A stretch of 54,181 nucleotides of DNA from an uncultured Bacilli bacterium (GTDB lineage: Bacteria; Bacillota_I; Bacilli_A; RF39; UBA660), in contig CAJUGE010000007.1 in NCBI GenBank assembly GCA_910586295.1, positions 1-54,181 on the forward strand, given 5' to 3'. This document shows, piece after piece, positions 15,611 to 23,561 of the stretch. Made by a program: the position numbers and the translations under genes. The notes below the pieces were generated by a model. That model made no database searches, had not been told where the DNA came from, and was given only the letters and a program-made list of their open reading frames with translations. Position 1 is the stretch's first letter. The number at the start of each line of letters is the position of its first letter.

Positions 15611-17974
15611 ATGATTAAAAACAACTTACCAGTAATATTACTTAAAGGCCTAGTGTTATTACCTCTAGAAGATGCCAGAATAGAACTAAACAACGATATA
15701 AGTAAAAAAGTCATAGACATCTCTAAACTATATCACAATAACGAAGTACTAGTAGCAACCCCTATAAACGAACTAGAAGAAAGCCCAGACACAGGAGACT
15801 TACCCAAAGTTGGAGTAATTGCTAGTATTACAAGTAGAATAGATTTACCAAATGGAAACACTAGAATCGTTCTAAGTGGACAAAGGAGAGTAAAAGTTCT
15901 AAGTTATGTAAATTATTCTAATGAAACCGATATATTAGAAAGCATATTTGTAACATATAGAGACGAAGAATATAGCGAAGTAGAAGAAACTGCACTTCTA
16001 AGAAAATTAATAGGAGACCTAGACAAATACATAAGTGCTAACCCCTACATATCAAACTCCATATTAACAAGCATAAAAGGAATAACAGACCTAGACAAAC
16101 TAACAGACAAAATCGCAAACTTTCTACCATTAAATCTTGAAAAGAAAATATCACTAATGATAGATACAAGTCGCATATCTCGTACAAAAAAACTTATAAC
16201 AGAAATAAACATAGAACTTGCAGTATTAGAATTAGAAAACAAAATAGAAATAGAATTTAGAAAGAACTTAGACCAAACTCAAAAAGAACTAATACTAAAA
16301 GAAAAATTAAAAATTATAAAACAAGAACTTGGAGAAAAAGATAGCAAAACTGAATACATCGGCATCATTCAAGAAAAACTTAAAAACGGAAATATTCCCC
16401 AAAACATATCTAACAGAATAAAAAATGAACTTGCTAGATACGAAATAACGCCAGAAATAAGTCCAGAAATGGGAGTAATTAGAAACTACTTAGATTATCT
16501 AATAAAAATTCCCTGGGGCCAATATACTAAAGATGAACAAAATCTCAAAAAAATAGAAGAGTCTCTTAATAAATCACACTACGGACTTACAGAAATAAAG
16601 AAAAGAATAATAGAATATATAGCAGTAAAAGAAAATAAAGGTAGCACATACCCTCCAATCATATGTTTAATCGGACCACCTGGAGTAGGTAAAACAACAC
16701 TTGCAAGCAAAATCGCAGAATCACTAAAAAAGAACTTCGCTAAAATTAGCTTAGGCGGAATCAATGATCCAGCAGAACTACTTGGGCATAGAAAAACATA
16801 CATAGGCAGTTGTCCTGGAAAAATAATCCAAAGCGTGATAAAAACACAATCTATGAACTCTCTTATACTACTTGATGAAATAGATAAAATATCAGATAGT
16901 TACAAAGGTGACACATCGAGTGCTTTACTAGACATACTTGACTATAACCAAAACAAAGCATTTGTAGATAACTTCATAGAAGAAGAAATAAATTTAAGCA
17001 AAATAACTTGGATTTTAACTGCAAACGATAAAAGCACAATCCCACCTGTACTATTAGATAGGCTAGAAATTATAGAAATCGATTCATACATAAAACCAGA
17101 AAAAATAGAAATAGCCAAAAACTACCTAATACCAAATTCACTTTCCAAGGTAGGCATTGGCACTCAAATCAAGTTTACTGACGAAATCATAGGAAATATT
17201 ATAGACAAATACACAAAAGAAAGTGGTGTAAGAGAATTAGAAAGACTAATAAATAAAATTATACGAAAAATAATTACAGAGAATAAATTAGCAAATAAAC
17301 CAGTAACTCCCTTAACTCTAGGGAATCAAGAACTAAAATCATACTTAAAAAACGAAAAATACATAAAAAGAGAGAAAGATTGCTTAGCACCAGGATACGT
17401 AGTAGGGCTAGCATACACTCCATATGGAGGAGAAACTTTAGAGCTAGAAGTTACAAGTTACAAAGGAGAGCAAAATTTTATAACTACTGGCTCACTCGGT
17501 AAAGTCTTAGAAGAAAGTATAAAAATATCACTAAGCTATATAAAATCGATGGAAGACTATTTTAAAATAAACGAACAATCCCTAAACAAAACATTTCATA
17601 TAAACTTTAGAGAAACTGCGACACCAAAAGATGGCCCATCTGCTGGAACATTAATAACTACTTGCATACTAAGCCACATCTTAGGCAAAAGCATTCCCAA
17701 AAATATCTCTATGACAGGAGAAATGACATTATTAGGAGAAATTCTCCCAGTAGGCGGAATAAAAGAAAAAGTGATGACTGCAATCAGAGAAAATATAGAC
17801 ATTTTATACATTTCGGTGTATAATAAACGCGAGATTGAAGAACTTGATGACTATCTCAAAAGCAAAATAAAATTTAAATTAGTTAAAAATTACAAAGAAA
17901 TACATAAAGACCTATTTGAAAGGAGAGAAAAATATGAGTTACATAACAGAAAGCAAAAAAGCAAAAACTCTTAG
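15611..17974 (+). CDS. lon: ATP-dependent protease Lon
   Basis: LonA degrades misfolded and regulatory proteins. The 787 residues show the N-terminal substrate-binding domain (NLPVILLKGLVLLPLEDARI), an AAA+ module with Walker A GPPGVGKTT (about 355) and Walker B LILLDEID (about 418), and an S16 protease with catalytic serine in PKDGPSAGTL (about 677) and lysine in GGIKEKVMTA (about 718). I choose ATG 15611, 5 nt after GGGAGGT, rather than the upstream in-frame ATG 15569, which has no ribosome site. The next gene starts inside the last 41 nt. No CIRCE or CtsR site is evident upstream. Confidence 0.97.
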   Translation: MIKNNLPVILLKGLVLLPLEDARIELNNDISKKVIDISKLYHNNEVLVATPINELEESPDTGDLPKVGVIASITSRIDLPNGNTRIVLSGQRRVKVLSYVNYSNETDILESIFVTYRDEEYSEVEETALLRKLIGDLDKYISANPYISNSILTSIKGITDLDKLTDKIANFLPLNLEKKISLMIDTSRISRTKKLITEINIELAVLELENKIEIEFRKNLDQTQKELILKEKLKIIKQELGEKDSKTEYIGIIQEKLKNGNIPQNISNRIKNELARYEITPEISPEMGVIRNYLDYLIKIPWGQYTKDEQNLKKIEESLNKSHYGLTEIKKRIIEYIAVKENKGSTYPPIICLIGPPGVGKTTLASKIAESLKKNFAKISLGGINDPAELLGHRKTYIGSCPGKIIQSVIKTQSMNSLILLDEIDKISDSYKGDTSSALLDILDYNQNKAFVDNFIEEEINLSKITWILTANDKSTIPPVLLDRLEIIEIDSYIKPEKIEIAKNYLIPNSLSKVGIGTQIKFTDEIIGNIIDKYTKESGVRELERLINKIIRKIITENKLANKPVTPLTLGNQELKSYLKNEKYIKREKDCLAPGYVVGLAYTPYGGETLELEVTSYKGEQNFITTGSLGKVLEESIKISLSYIKSMEDYFKINEQSLNKTFHINFRETATPKDGPSAGTLITTCILSHILGKSIPKNISMTGEMTLLGEILPVGGIKEKVMTAIRENIDILYISVYNKREIEELDDYLKSKIKFKLVKNYKEIHKDLFERREKYELHNRKQKSKNS

Positions 17975-18200
17975 GGAAGCATTTAGAACGAGTGAAACAG
18001 ATATACTAGCATATGAAATCTATAAAGGCATAGACGGAACACCAAGAATCGCACTATATATATTATTAGATGACGAATTAAGAACATCTATAAAATTAGA
18101 CGAACTAGGCATTCCAACAGACGAATTAATAACAAATATAGAAAAAATTGGATATGTGCAAGTGCAAAAAGAAAACAAACTTGTAAAAAAAGCATCATAA
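17934..18200 (+). CDS. Small hypothetical protein overlapping the lon 3' end
   Basis: An 88-residue protein starting MSYITESKKAKTLREAF and ending NKLVKKAS, predicted mixed helix and strand, no membrane segment. ATG 17934 has AAAGGAG 8 nt upstream and lies inside lon in another frame; the longer in-frame alternative at 17916 lacks a site. The close overlap implies coupling to lon translation. Family not recognised. Confidence 0.75.
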   Translation: MSYITESKKAKTLREAFRTSETDILAYEIYKGIDGTPRIALYILLDDELRTSIKLDELGIPTDELITNIEKIGYVQVQKENKLVKKAS

Positions 18201-18206
18201 ACTTTT

Positions 18207-18244
18207 ACACTCCTTCATACTTTTTAATGAAAGGAGTGTTTTAT
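18207..18244 (+). promoter_or_regulatory. Hairpin that pairs with the spoVID ribosome site (terminator or translational switch)
   Basis: Perfect 9-bp stem ACACTCCTT (18207-18215) with AAGGAGTGT (18231-18239), loop of 15 nt, followed by TTTTAT. The 3' arm contains AGGAG, the only ribosome site for the TTG start at 18246. The hairpin can act as a terminator of the lon unit and also hide the spoVID ribosome site. Confidence 0.55.
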
Positions 18245-18245
18245 A

Positions 18246-19046
18246 TTGAATAATGTAATAGAATTTAAAAAAGATTGTATCATGAAAACCAGAATAGAAG
18301 AAATAACAGACATTTCCCTAAGCCATGACTATAAAATACTTGAAGATACTATTGAAGGATACTTTGATGTAAGTGGAGAATACAAACTTACAAAAGCTAG
18401 CTTGCAAAAAGAAGAATTTACATATACAATTCCATTTACCATTGGATTATCTAGTCTAATTGACCGTAATTCAATAAATCTAACTATAAAAGATTTTAAA
18501 TACGAAACAGAAAAAGATGTACTTCACTTAAAAATGTACTTAAATATGGAATATCAAGAAATAGTATACGAAGAACCAATACCTGAACCAATAGAAATAG
18601 AAGAACCTATTCTAGAAGAACCAATAGAACAAAAAGAAGAAGTTGAAGAAGTTGAAGTGATGGAAATTAAAGAGGAGGAAAGTGATACAATTATGAATGA
18701 TATAGAAGAAATGCTAAATGAAGCAAGTAATTTACAAACACCGCAAGTTTTTCATAATGAAGTAATGCTAGAAAACATAGAAAGTGAAACTAAAGAAGTA
18801 AAAGAAAATCTAATACACACTGAACTTAACGAAAGTGATACTGAAGTCTTAGAAAGTATAATGAGCAATACTGAAGAAAGTTTCTACAAATACAAAATAT
18901 ACATAATGAGAGAAGAAGACACAATAGAAAGTATAGCTATAAAATATAATGTAACACTAGATGACTTAAAAGAATATAATGACTTAAGCAATATAAATAT
19001 AGGAGACAAAATAATAATACCTTTTACACTAAATGAACAAGATTAA
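18246..19046 (+). CDS. SpoVID-like spore coat morphogenetic protein (SPOCS + LysM)
   Basis: SpoVID is needed for the coat to encase the forespore. The N-terminal 110 residues fit the SPOCS domain (SHDYKILEDTIEGYFDVSGEY, then strand-rich FTIGLSSLIDRNSI and DVLHLKMYLNMEY). A low-complexity Glu/Pro/Ile stretch follows (about 115-145). A C-terminal LysM domain (about 217-262: YIMREEDTIESIAIKYNVTLDDLKEYNDL, INIGDKIIIPF) binds cortex/peptidoglycan. Bacillus SpoVID is about twice as long with a longer middle. Start is TTG with AGGAG 9 nt upstream. The next gene encodes a YsxE-like protein, the same neighbour as in Bacillus, which strengthens the call. Confidence 0.8.
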   Translation: MNNVIEFKKDCIMKTRIEEITDISLSHDYKILEDTIEGYFDVSGEYKLTKASLQKEEFTYTIPFTIGLSSLIDRNSINLTIKDFKYETEKDVLHLKMYLNMEYQEIVYEEPIPEPIEIEEPILEEPIEQKEEVEEVEVMEIKEEESDTIMNDIEEMLNEASNLQTPQVFHNEVMLENIESETKEVKENLIHTELNESDTEVLESIMSNTEESFYKYKIYIMREEDTIESIAIKYNVTLDDLKEYNDLSNINIGDKIIIPFTLNEQD

Positions 19047-19887
19047 TAAAATTCAAATTCGTGGAAACGTAAAAATATTTAGTACAGAAAGTGAAAAATA
19101 TGTAACAAAACCTAAAAAGAAAGACTTAAGTTCTTTGTTTAATTATTTAAATACCAGAGGCTTTAATATAACGCCAGAAATAATTGATGAAAACAAAGAC
19201 GAAATAAGATATAAATACTACGAAGATAGCCCATTTTCTTCTCCTACTAAAGATGAAGACTTGATAAAAACAGTAAGTAGCCTACATTACAAAACAACAT
19301 ATTTTAAAGATATAAGTAGAAAAAAATACAAAGACATATATAACACTCTTATAGGCAATATAGATTATTTAAAAGAATACTATGATAATCTTATAAGAAC
19401 TATAGATTTCAAAATATATATGTCTCCAAGTGACTACTTACTAGCAAGAAATTTTACAATAATAAATTCAAATCTTATATTTATAGAAAAAGAATTAAAT
19501 GCTTGGTATAACTTAGTAAAAGACAAAACAAAAGAGAAAGTGTGCATAGTTCACAATAACTTAAAAAGAGAAAATTTTATCGAGGGGGAAAAAGTAGTCC
19601 TTACAGGGTGGGATAATTATTTGGTTGATACACGTATCCTTGATATATATAAGTTGTACAAAAAAGAATATAAAAAGATGGACTTTACAAATCTATTAAA
19701 AATATATAATGATGAATACCCACTTGACGATGAAGAATCAAAACTATTAACAATCATGATTAGTATGCCAAGCACTATTAAAGAAACTAATAACGAATAT
19801 GATAAAATAAAAGAAATAAATGAAATATTAGATTACATTTATAGGACTAACGAACTAATTAAAACTGGAGTATTAAAAAGCTCCTAA
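19033..19887 (+). CDS. YsxE/CotS-like spore coat pseudokinase
   Basis: A 284-residue protein of the CotS/YsxE branch of the aminoglycoside-phosphotransferase fold. The catalytic loop region reads VHNNLKRENFIEG, where active members have HGDxxxxN; the aspartate is Asn. The following LTGWDNYLVDTRILDIYKL corresponds to the metal-binding IDWE/IDFD segment. With the catalytic base altered, it is probably a structural coat protein or pseudokinase. It overlaps the end of spoVID by 14 nt with no ribosome site of its own, suggesting coupled translation. In Bacillus ysxE directly follows spoVID. Confidence 0.75.
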   Translation: MNKINKIQIRGNVKIFSTESEKYVTKPKKKDLSSLFNYLNTRGFNITPEIIDENKDEIRYKYYEDSPFSSPTKDEDLIKTVSSLHYKTTYFKDISRKKYKDIYNTLIGNIDYLKEYYDNLIRTIDFKIYMSPSDYLLARNFTIINSNLIFIEKELNAWYNLVKDKTKEKVCIVHNNLKRENFIEGEKVVLTGWDNYLVDTRILDIYKLYKKEYKKMDFTNLLKIYNDEYPLDDEESKLLTIMISMPSTIKETNNEYDKIKEINEILDYIYRTNELIKTGVLKSS

Positions 19888-19892
19888 ATATT

Positions 19893-19922
19893 ATATTAGG
19901 CTAAACACCTAATATTTTTTTA
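19893..19922 (+). terminator. Terminator of the spoVID-ysxE unit
   Basis: Stem ATATTAGG/CCTAATAT, loop CTAAACA, then a seven-T run. It starts 6 nt after the stop codon. Confidence 0.8.
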
Positions 19923-20054
19923 ATAAAAATATTGATTATTATTAAAAATCCTTTATTTATAAGGCTATAAACAAAACTTTCAATTATTCTTACTACTAAT
20001 TTACTACTTTGTAAAAAGGTCTCACATTTAATATATAATAAAATTTAATTCTAT

Positions 20055-20085
20055 TTGTTTTTATTAGTGGTGTATATGATATAAT
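20055..20085 (+). promoter_or_regulatory. Promoter of the HD-domain gene
   Basis: Extended -10 TGA-TATAAT (20077-20085); the best -35 is TTGTTT at 20055-20060 with a 19-nt spacer. The preceding 19,923-20,050 is AT-rich with no gene visible. Confidence 0.5.
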
Positions 20086-20109
20086 TAAATAAGAAAAGGA
20101 GGATTTATA

Positions 20110-20685
20110 TTGATAGAAGAAGTAAGAAAACAAGTATGCAAATTATTAGATAAAGATAATTCTGGTCATGGAATGGAACATGTCAATAGAGTATTGAATT
20201 TATCTTTAAAGTTTGCCAAAACAGAGAAAGCTAATAAAGATGTTGTTGCTTTAATAGCATTATTGCATGATGTTGATGATTATAAATTATTCGGAATAGA
20301 AAGTGCAGAAAATTTAATAAATGCTAAAAAAATTTTGGATCAATGCTCGATTACTGATAATATTAAAGAGCAAGTTTTAAATGCTATTAAAACTATTGGT
20401 TATAGCAAAAGATTAAAAGGTATTAGTCCATTAACACTTGAGGCTATGGTAGTATCAGATGCTGATATGTGTGAAGGAATTGGTGCTACTGGTATACTGC
20501 GTAGTTATCAATACAATTTATCCCATAACAATTTGTTTTTTGAAAAAAATATATACCCTACATTAAATATGTCGGCAAATGATTATATGGCAAAAAAAAA
20601 TGGAACTGTTGTTACTCATATGTTTGAAAAATTACTAAAACTAAAGGATTTGATGTTAACTAATTCTGGAAAAAAGAGACAATAG
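20110..20685 (+). CDS. HD-domain metal-dependent phosphohydrolase
   Basis: A 191-residue HD-superfamily protein. The metal-binding pattern is H in GHGMEHVNRV (about 18-25), HD in ALLHDVDDYK (about 53-55), and a late aspartate in VVSDADMCEGIGATG (about 118). The arrangement resembles the YedJ/YpgQ type, which hydrolyses phosphomonoesters or nucleotides; the substrate is unknown. It starts with TTG, 8 nt after AAAAGGAGG; no better ATG lies in frame near the site. Base composition is slightly richer in GC and TGT/CAT than its neighbours. Confidence 0.85.
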   Translation: MIEEVRKQVCKLLDKDNSGHGMEHVNRVLNLSLKFAKTEKANKDVVALIALLHDVDDYKLFGIESAENLINAKKILDQCSITDNIKEQVLNAIKTIGYSKRLKGISPLTLEAMVVSDADMCEGIGATGILRSYQYNLSHNNLFFEKNIYPTLNMSANDYMAKKNGTVVTHMFEKLLKLKDLMLTNSGKKRQ

Positions 20686-20699
20686 AAAGACATAATATA

Positions 20700-20795
20700 A
20701 TGATTGAATTCCTTTACCATTTTTTTGAAGAAGAAAATGTCCCAGATTGGATTGATTATTTAAATAATTATCTAAATGAAGACGAAAGCAATTAA
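20700..20795 (+). CDS. Possible 31-residue acidic small protein
   Basis: ATG at 20700, 15 nt after the HD gene, encoding MIEFLYHFFEEENVPDWIDY, then LNNYLNEDESN and TAA. Composition is protein-like and acidic, but the upstream AGAAAGAC is a poor ribosome site. It may be a coupled small ORF or a fragment. Confidence 0.3.
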   Translation: MIEFLYHFFEEENVPDWIDYLNNYLNEDESN

Positions 20796-20869
20796 ACATT
20801 AATTATAATTATTACTAGTTTTGTTACAAATATTTAAGTAAAGTTATTTTAATATATGCTTCATGCTAC

Positions 20870-20930
20870 ATAATAAGGGTAATACTATTCCTTATTATGG
20901 CTTAGACTTAGTGGCTTAGCCACTAGTCTC
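20870..20930 (+). other. Two strong hairpins in a gene-poor gap (20,796-21,171)
   Basis: Hairpin 1: ATAATAAGG/CCTTATTAT (20870-20878 with 20890-20898), 9 bp. Hairpin 2: TAGTGGC-TTA-GCCACTA (20909-20925), extendable outward by GAC/GTC with one bulge. Neither is followed directly by a T run; GTTGTTTTTG comes about 20 nt later. The rest of the gap is simple AT-rich sequence in which I see no gene. It could be the 3' end of the HD transcript or a small RNA. Confidence 0.45.
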
Positions 20931-21171
20931 GCTCATAAAGTTGTTTTTGATACTATAGTACTATATAGTATTTTTTAATATTTAAAATTAATAATACAAA
21001 ATAAGTACTAAAAATTTACTAGCATTTTACTACTTTTGAAAACAAAAATATAAGAAATTATAAAAATATATGTTATTTTCTTTTAAAAGTAAAAACGGAA
21101 TAAATACTTATAAATAAAGGTTATAACGACATTTAAGAACTTATAAAAGAATAATCAAAAACTAATAGAAT

Positions 21172-21366
21172 TTAAGAATCTCTAAAAAGTTGAAAAACCA
21201 AAGCGCCTATTAGAATTATTAAGAGAATTACATTTCCTCTTGAAGGCATAACTAAAGCAAAAATTGCTTGCCAAACGATTAAAACAACATTTACTGTAAG
21301 AACAATTATATTAAAAAGTTTTCTATTAGTCTTATATAAACTTATAATTTCATTTAACTTATTCAT
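21172..21366 (-). CDS. Small two-helix membrane protein
   Basis: A 64-residue ORF with two hydrophobic segments (about 18-36, FNIIVLTVNVVLIVWQAIFA, and 46-60, VILLIILIGALVFQL) joined by VMPSRGN. A soluble N-terminus (MNKLNEIISLYKTNRKL) precedes them, and RDS is the tail. There is no clear ribosome site; upstream on the minus strand is an AT-rich TACTATATT. The composition is strongly membrane-protein-like, so it is probably real but short of proof. Confidence 0.45.
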   Translation of the reverse strand: MNKLNEIISLYKTNRKLFNIIVLTVNVVLIVWQAIFALVMPSRGNVILLIILIGALVFQLFRDS

Positions 21367-21412
21367 ATAATATAGTATGTCATTTAATTAAAAAATGTGA
21401 CTTCAAATTATT

Positions 21413-21508
21413 ATTCGTATCAAAAATTTGAAGATTTGTCAAAACATTCGTATCAAAAATTTGAAGATTTACTAAAACATTCGTATCAAAATCTTGAAAT
21501 TTTCTTGA
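21413..21508 (+). repeat. Three tandem 33-bp repeats before the AAA/DUF4143 gene
   Basis: Copies begin at 21413, 21446 and 21479 with exactly 33-bp spacing. Each starts ATTCGTATCAAAA and contains TTTGAAGATTT in copies 1-2; copy 3 is diverged (TCTTGAAATTT). An inverted copy of the core (CTTCAAATT at 21401-21409) faces AAATTTGAAG in copy 1, so the first unit can form a hairpin. The array ends about 40 bp before the start codon at 21552, as expected of an operator array. Confidence 0.75.
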
Positions 21509-21551
21509 TTTTCCCCATAAAATAGGGTATTATTAGGTATAGGTGAAAAGT

Positions 21552-22844
21552 ATGAAAAGGAAATTTTATGATACATTACTTAATTGGAAAAATAACCACA
21601 TTAAAACTCCATTAATGGTAATTGGTGTTAGACAAATAGGCAAAACTTACTTAATAGATGAATTTTGTAAGAATGAATTTAAAGATTATATATACGTAAA
21701 TCTTATGAAAGCCCCTAATATAGTTAGAATCTTTGAAGAAAATATAAACTTTGAAGATAAAGTTAAAAAGATAGAATTAGAACTCAACAAAAATATCACA
21801 GAAGAAACAATTATCTTTTTAGATGAAATACAAGAATCTGAAGAAGCAATATGCTCTTTGAAATTCTTTTGTGAGAGTACATTCTCCTATAAAATAATAT
21901 GTGCCGGAAGTTTACTTGGAGTTAAATTAAACAGATTTAACTCTTCATTTCCAGTAGGAAAAGTAAAATTAGAATATATGTATCCAATGGATTTTGAAGA
22001 ATTTTTAATAGCCTTAGACAAAGAAATGTGGCTTAATGAAATCAAAAGATGTTACCAGAATATGGAGAGTATTTCTATTCATGATAAATTAATTAATCTT
22101 TATCGTACATATTTATGTATAGGAGGAATGCCAGAAGTAGTGAAAAATTATATAGATAATGAAGAAAACATACTCGCATTAGACAAAAATATACTTAAAG
22201 ATATTATAGTTTCATACAAAGCAGATATGAATAAATATATAAGAAATAAAGCAGAATCTGTTAAAATAGAGAAAGTATATGACAAAGTGCCAACAATACT
22301 TGCCAAAGAAAATAAAAAGTTTCAATATTCTGATATAGAAAAAAATGCTAATAAAAGAGATTATGAAAGTGCAGTTGAATGGTTAATATCTAGTAACATG
22401 GTATATGAATGTAACTTAATAAAAAAGGTAGAAATTCCTTTAAAAGTATATCTTGATGAAGACTATTTTAAATTGTATTTAAGTGATGTAGGTATCTTAA
22501 CATCTTTACTAGAAATAAATCACTCTGATATATTATTAGATACTGACTTTATGTTCAAAGGTTCAATTGCAGAAAACTATGTAGCTCAAGTTTTTAAAGG
22601 AAACGGTATAAGACTCTACTATTGGAAATCATCTAATAAGGCAGAAATAGATTACTTATTATATAATGATGATGGAATTATTCCAGTGGAAGTTAAAGCT
22701 AGTGACAATAACAAATCCAAAAGTTTAAATGTTTATATGGATAAATATAAGCCAAAATATGGTATAAGAATTTCTACTAAAAATTTTGGATATGAAAATA
22801 ATATCAAATCAATACCTCTTTATGCTACATTTTTAATAAAATAA
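21552..22844 (+). CDS. AAA-family ATPase with C-terminal DUF4143 (PD-(D/E)XK-like) domain
   Basis: A 430-residue AAA_14/DUF4143 protein. Walker A is GVRQIGKTYLIDEF (about 22-35), Walker B is TIIFLDEIQES (about 90-100), and sensor-type SLLGVKLNRFNSSFPVGKVK follows. The C-terminal domain carries KGSIAENYVAQVF and the nuclease-like YYWKSSNKAEIDYLL...IIPVEVKAS. The family is widespread in gut anaerobes with no settled function. I choose ATG 21552 (AGGTG 6 nt upstream) over GTG 21543. It is a single-gene cassette with its own repeats upstream and terminator downstream, similar in organisation to the AAA/PD-(D/E)XK gene at 8098. Confidence 0.9.
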   Translation: MKRKFYDTLLNWKNNHIKTPLMVIGVRQIGKTYLIDEFCKNEFKDYIYVNLMKAPNIVRIFEENINFEDKVKKIELELNKNITEETIIFLDEIQESEEAICSLKFFCESTFSYKIICAGSLLGVKLNRFNSSFPVGKVKLEYMYPMDFEEFLIALDKEMWLNEIKRCYQNMESISIHDKLINLYRTYLCIGGMPEVVKNYIDNEENILALDKNILKDIIVSYKADMNKYIRNKAESVKIEKVYDKVPTILAKENKKFQYSDIEKNANKRDYESAVEWLISSNMVYECNLIKKVEIPLKVYLDEDYFKLYLSDVGILTSLLEINHSDILLDTDFMFKGSIAENYVAQVFKGNGIRLYYWKSSNKAEIDYLLYNDDGIIPVEVKASDNNKSKSLNVYMDKYKPKYGIRISTKNFGYENNIKSIPLYATFLIK

Positions 22845-22869
22845 ATTTATTATCTAATCACACAACATA

Positions 22870-22901
22870 AAATTATTTAGTCTACACTAGATAATTTTTT
22901 T
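22870..22901 (+). terminator. Terminator of the AAA/DUF4143 gene
   Basis: Stem of AATTAT-T-TAGT with ACTA-G-ATAATT (one T-G pair), loop CTAC, then a T run. Confidence 0.7.
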
Positions 22902-22902
22902 A

Positions 22903-22911
22903 TGGTATAAT
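22903..22911 (+). promoter_or_regulatory. Extended -10 promoter of the pilin-like genes
   Basis: TGG-TATAAT (TATAAT at 22906-22911), overlapping the end of the preceding terminator; the first pilin-like start is at 22933. Confidence 0.5.
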
Positions 22912-22932
22912 GTTCTTACAGTAGGTGATGAT

Positions 22933-23097
22933 ATGAAGAATAAAAAAGGATTTATCTCAATGGCAGTAGTGTATAGTTTTGTAATAGTATTCTTACTAGT
23001 AATGCTATCATTATTAACTTCTTATGCATACAGAAGTAGTCTAATAGGAACGCAAGTTAAAGAAGTCAAACAAAATTTAAACAGGGAGTATGAATAA
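22933..23097 (+). CDS. Short type IV pilin-like protein
   Basis: A 54-residue protein with a prepilin-like N-terminus: MKNKKG followed by the hydrophobic helix FISMAVVYSFVIVFLLVML and a short charged tail (QVKEVKQNLNREYE). The glycine before the helix fits a prepilin peptidase site, but the glutamate normally at mature position 5 is alanine. The ribosome site is TAGGTGATG. Its stop overlaps the next start as TAATG. It is probably a minor pseudopilin of a competence-type (ComG) pseudopilus. Confidence 0.7.
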   Translation: MKNKKGFISMAVVYSFVIVFLLVMLSLLTSYAYRSSLIGTQVKEVKQNLNREYE

Positions 23098-23552
23098 TGA
23101 AAAGGGGATTTGTATTTATAGAGACACTAATAGTGCTAGTAGTCTTAACAGTAAGTATAGTAAGTCTATATGGATTATACATAAAAATATCTTCTGACAT
23201 TAATCAAAGAAGATATTATGACAATATAAGTGATTTATATAAGACCGATTTAGTAAGAGATTTCATAACTAAACAAACATTAGAAAGTACTACCAACTTT
23301 ATCACAATAACACCATCAAACTGTTCATCGTATATGGAAGACGGATGTAAAACTGTATTAGAAACATTAAATATAGAAAATGTATATATAAACAATACTG
23401 ACATAGATATCATATTATCATCGAGTTCTATTCCATTAAAAAACTCTGCTAAAGAATACATGAAAACTATAAATCGTTCCAAAAGTGCTAGATTTATAAT
23501 AGTTAACTTCAAATATAATGGAAGAAACTACTATGCTTCGCTAAGAATATAA
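23097..23552 (+). CDS. Type IV pilin-like (pseudopilin) protein
   Basis: A 151-residue protein beginning MKRGFVFIETLIVLVVLTVS, with Gly at the cleavage site and Glu at mature position 5, as in class III prepilins. The mature domain has two cysteines spaced CSSYMEDGC (about 79-87) that could form a disulfide. It is in an operon with two other pilin-like genes (1-nt overlap upstream, 9-nt gap downstream). It corresponds in position to ComGE-like genes, though sequence identity to a specific ComG protein cannot be asserted. Confidence 0.75.
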   Translation: MKRGFVFIETLIVLVVLTVSIVSLYGLYIKISSDINQRRYYDNISDLYKTDLVRDFITKQTLESTTNFITITPSNCSSYMEDGCKTVLETLNIENVYINNTDIDIILSSSSIPLKNSAKEYMKTINRSKSARFIIVNFKYNGRNYYASLRI

Positions 23553-23561
23553 GGAGGTTTT

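Noticed and set aside
21413..21508. 33-bp repeats as a CRISPR array
   Set aside because: The copies abut with no unique spacers, the third is diverged, and no cas gene is in the window.
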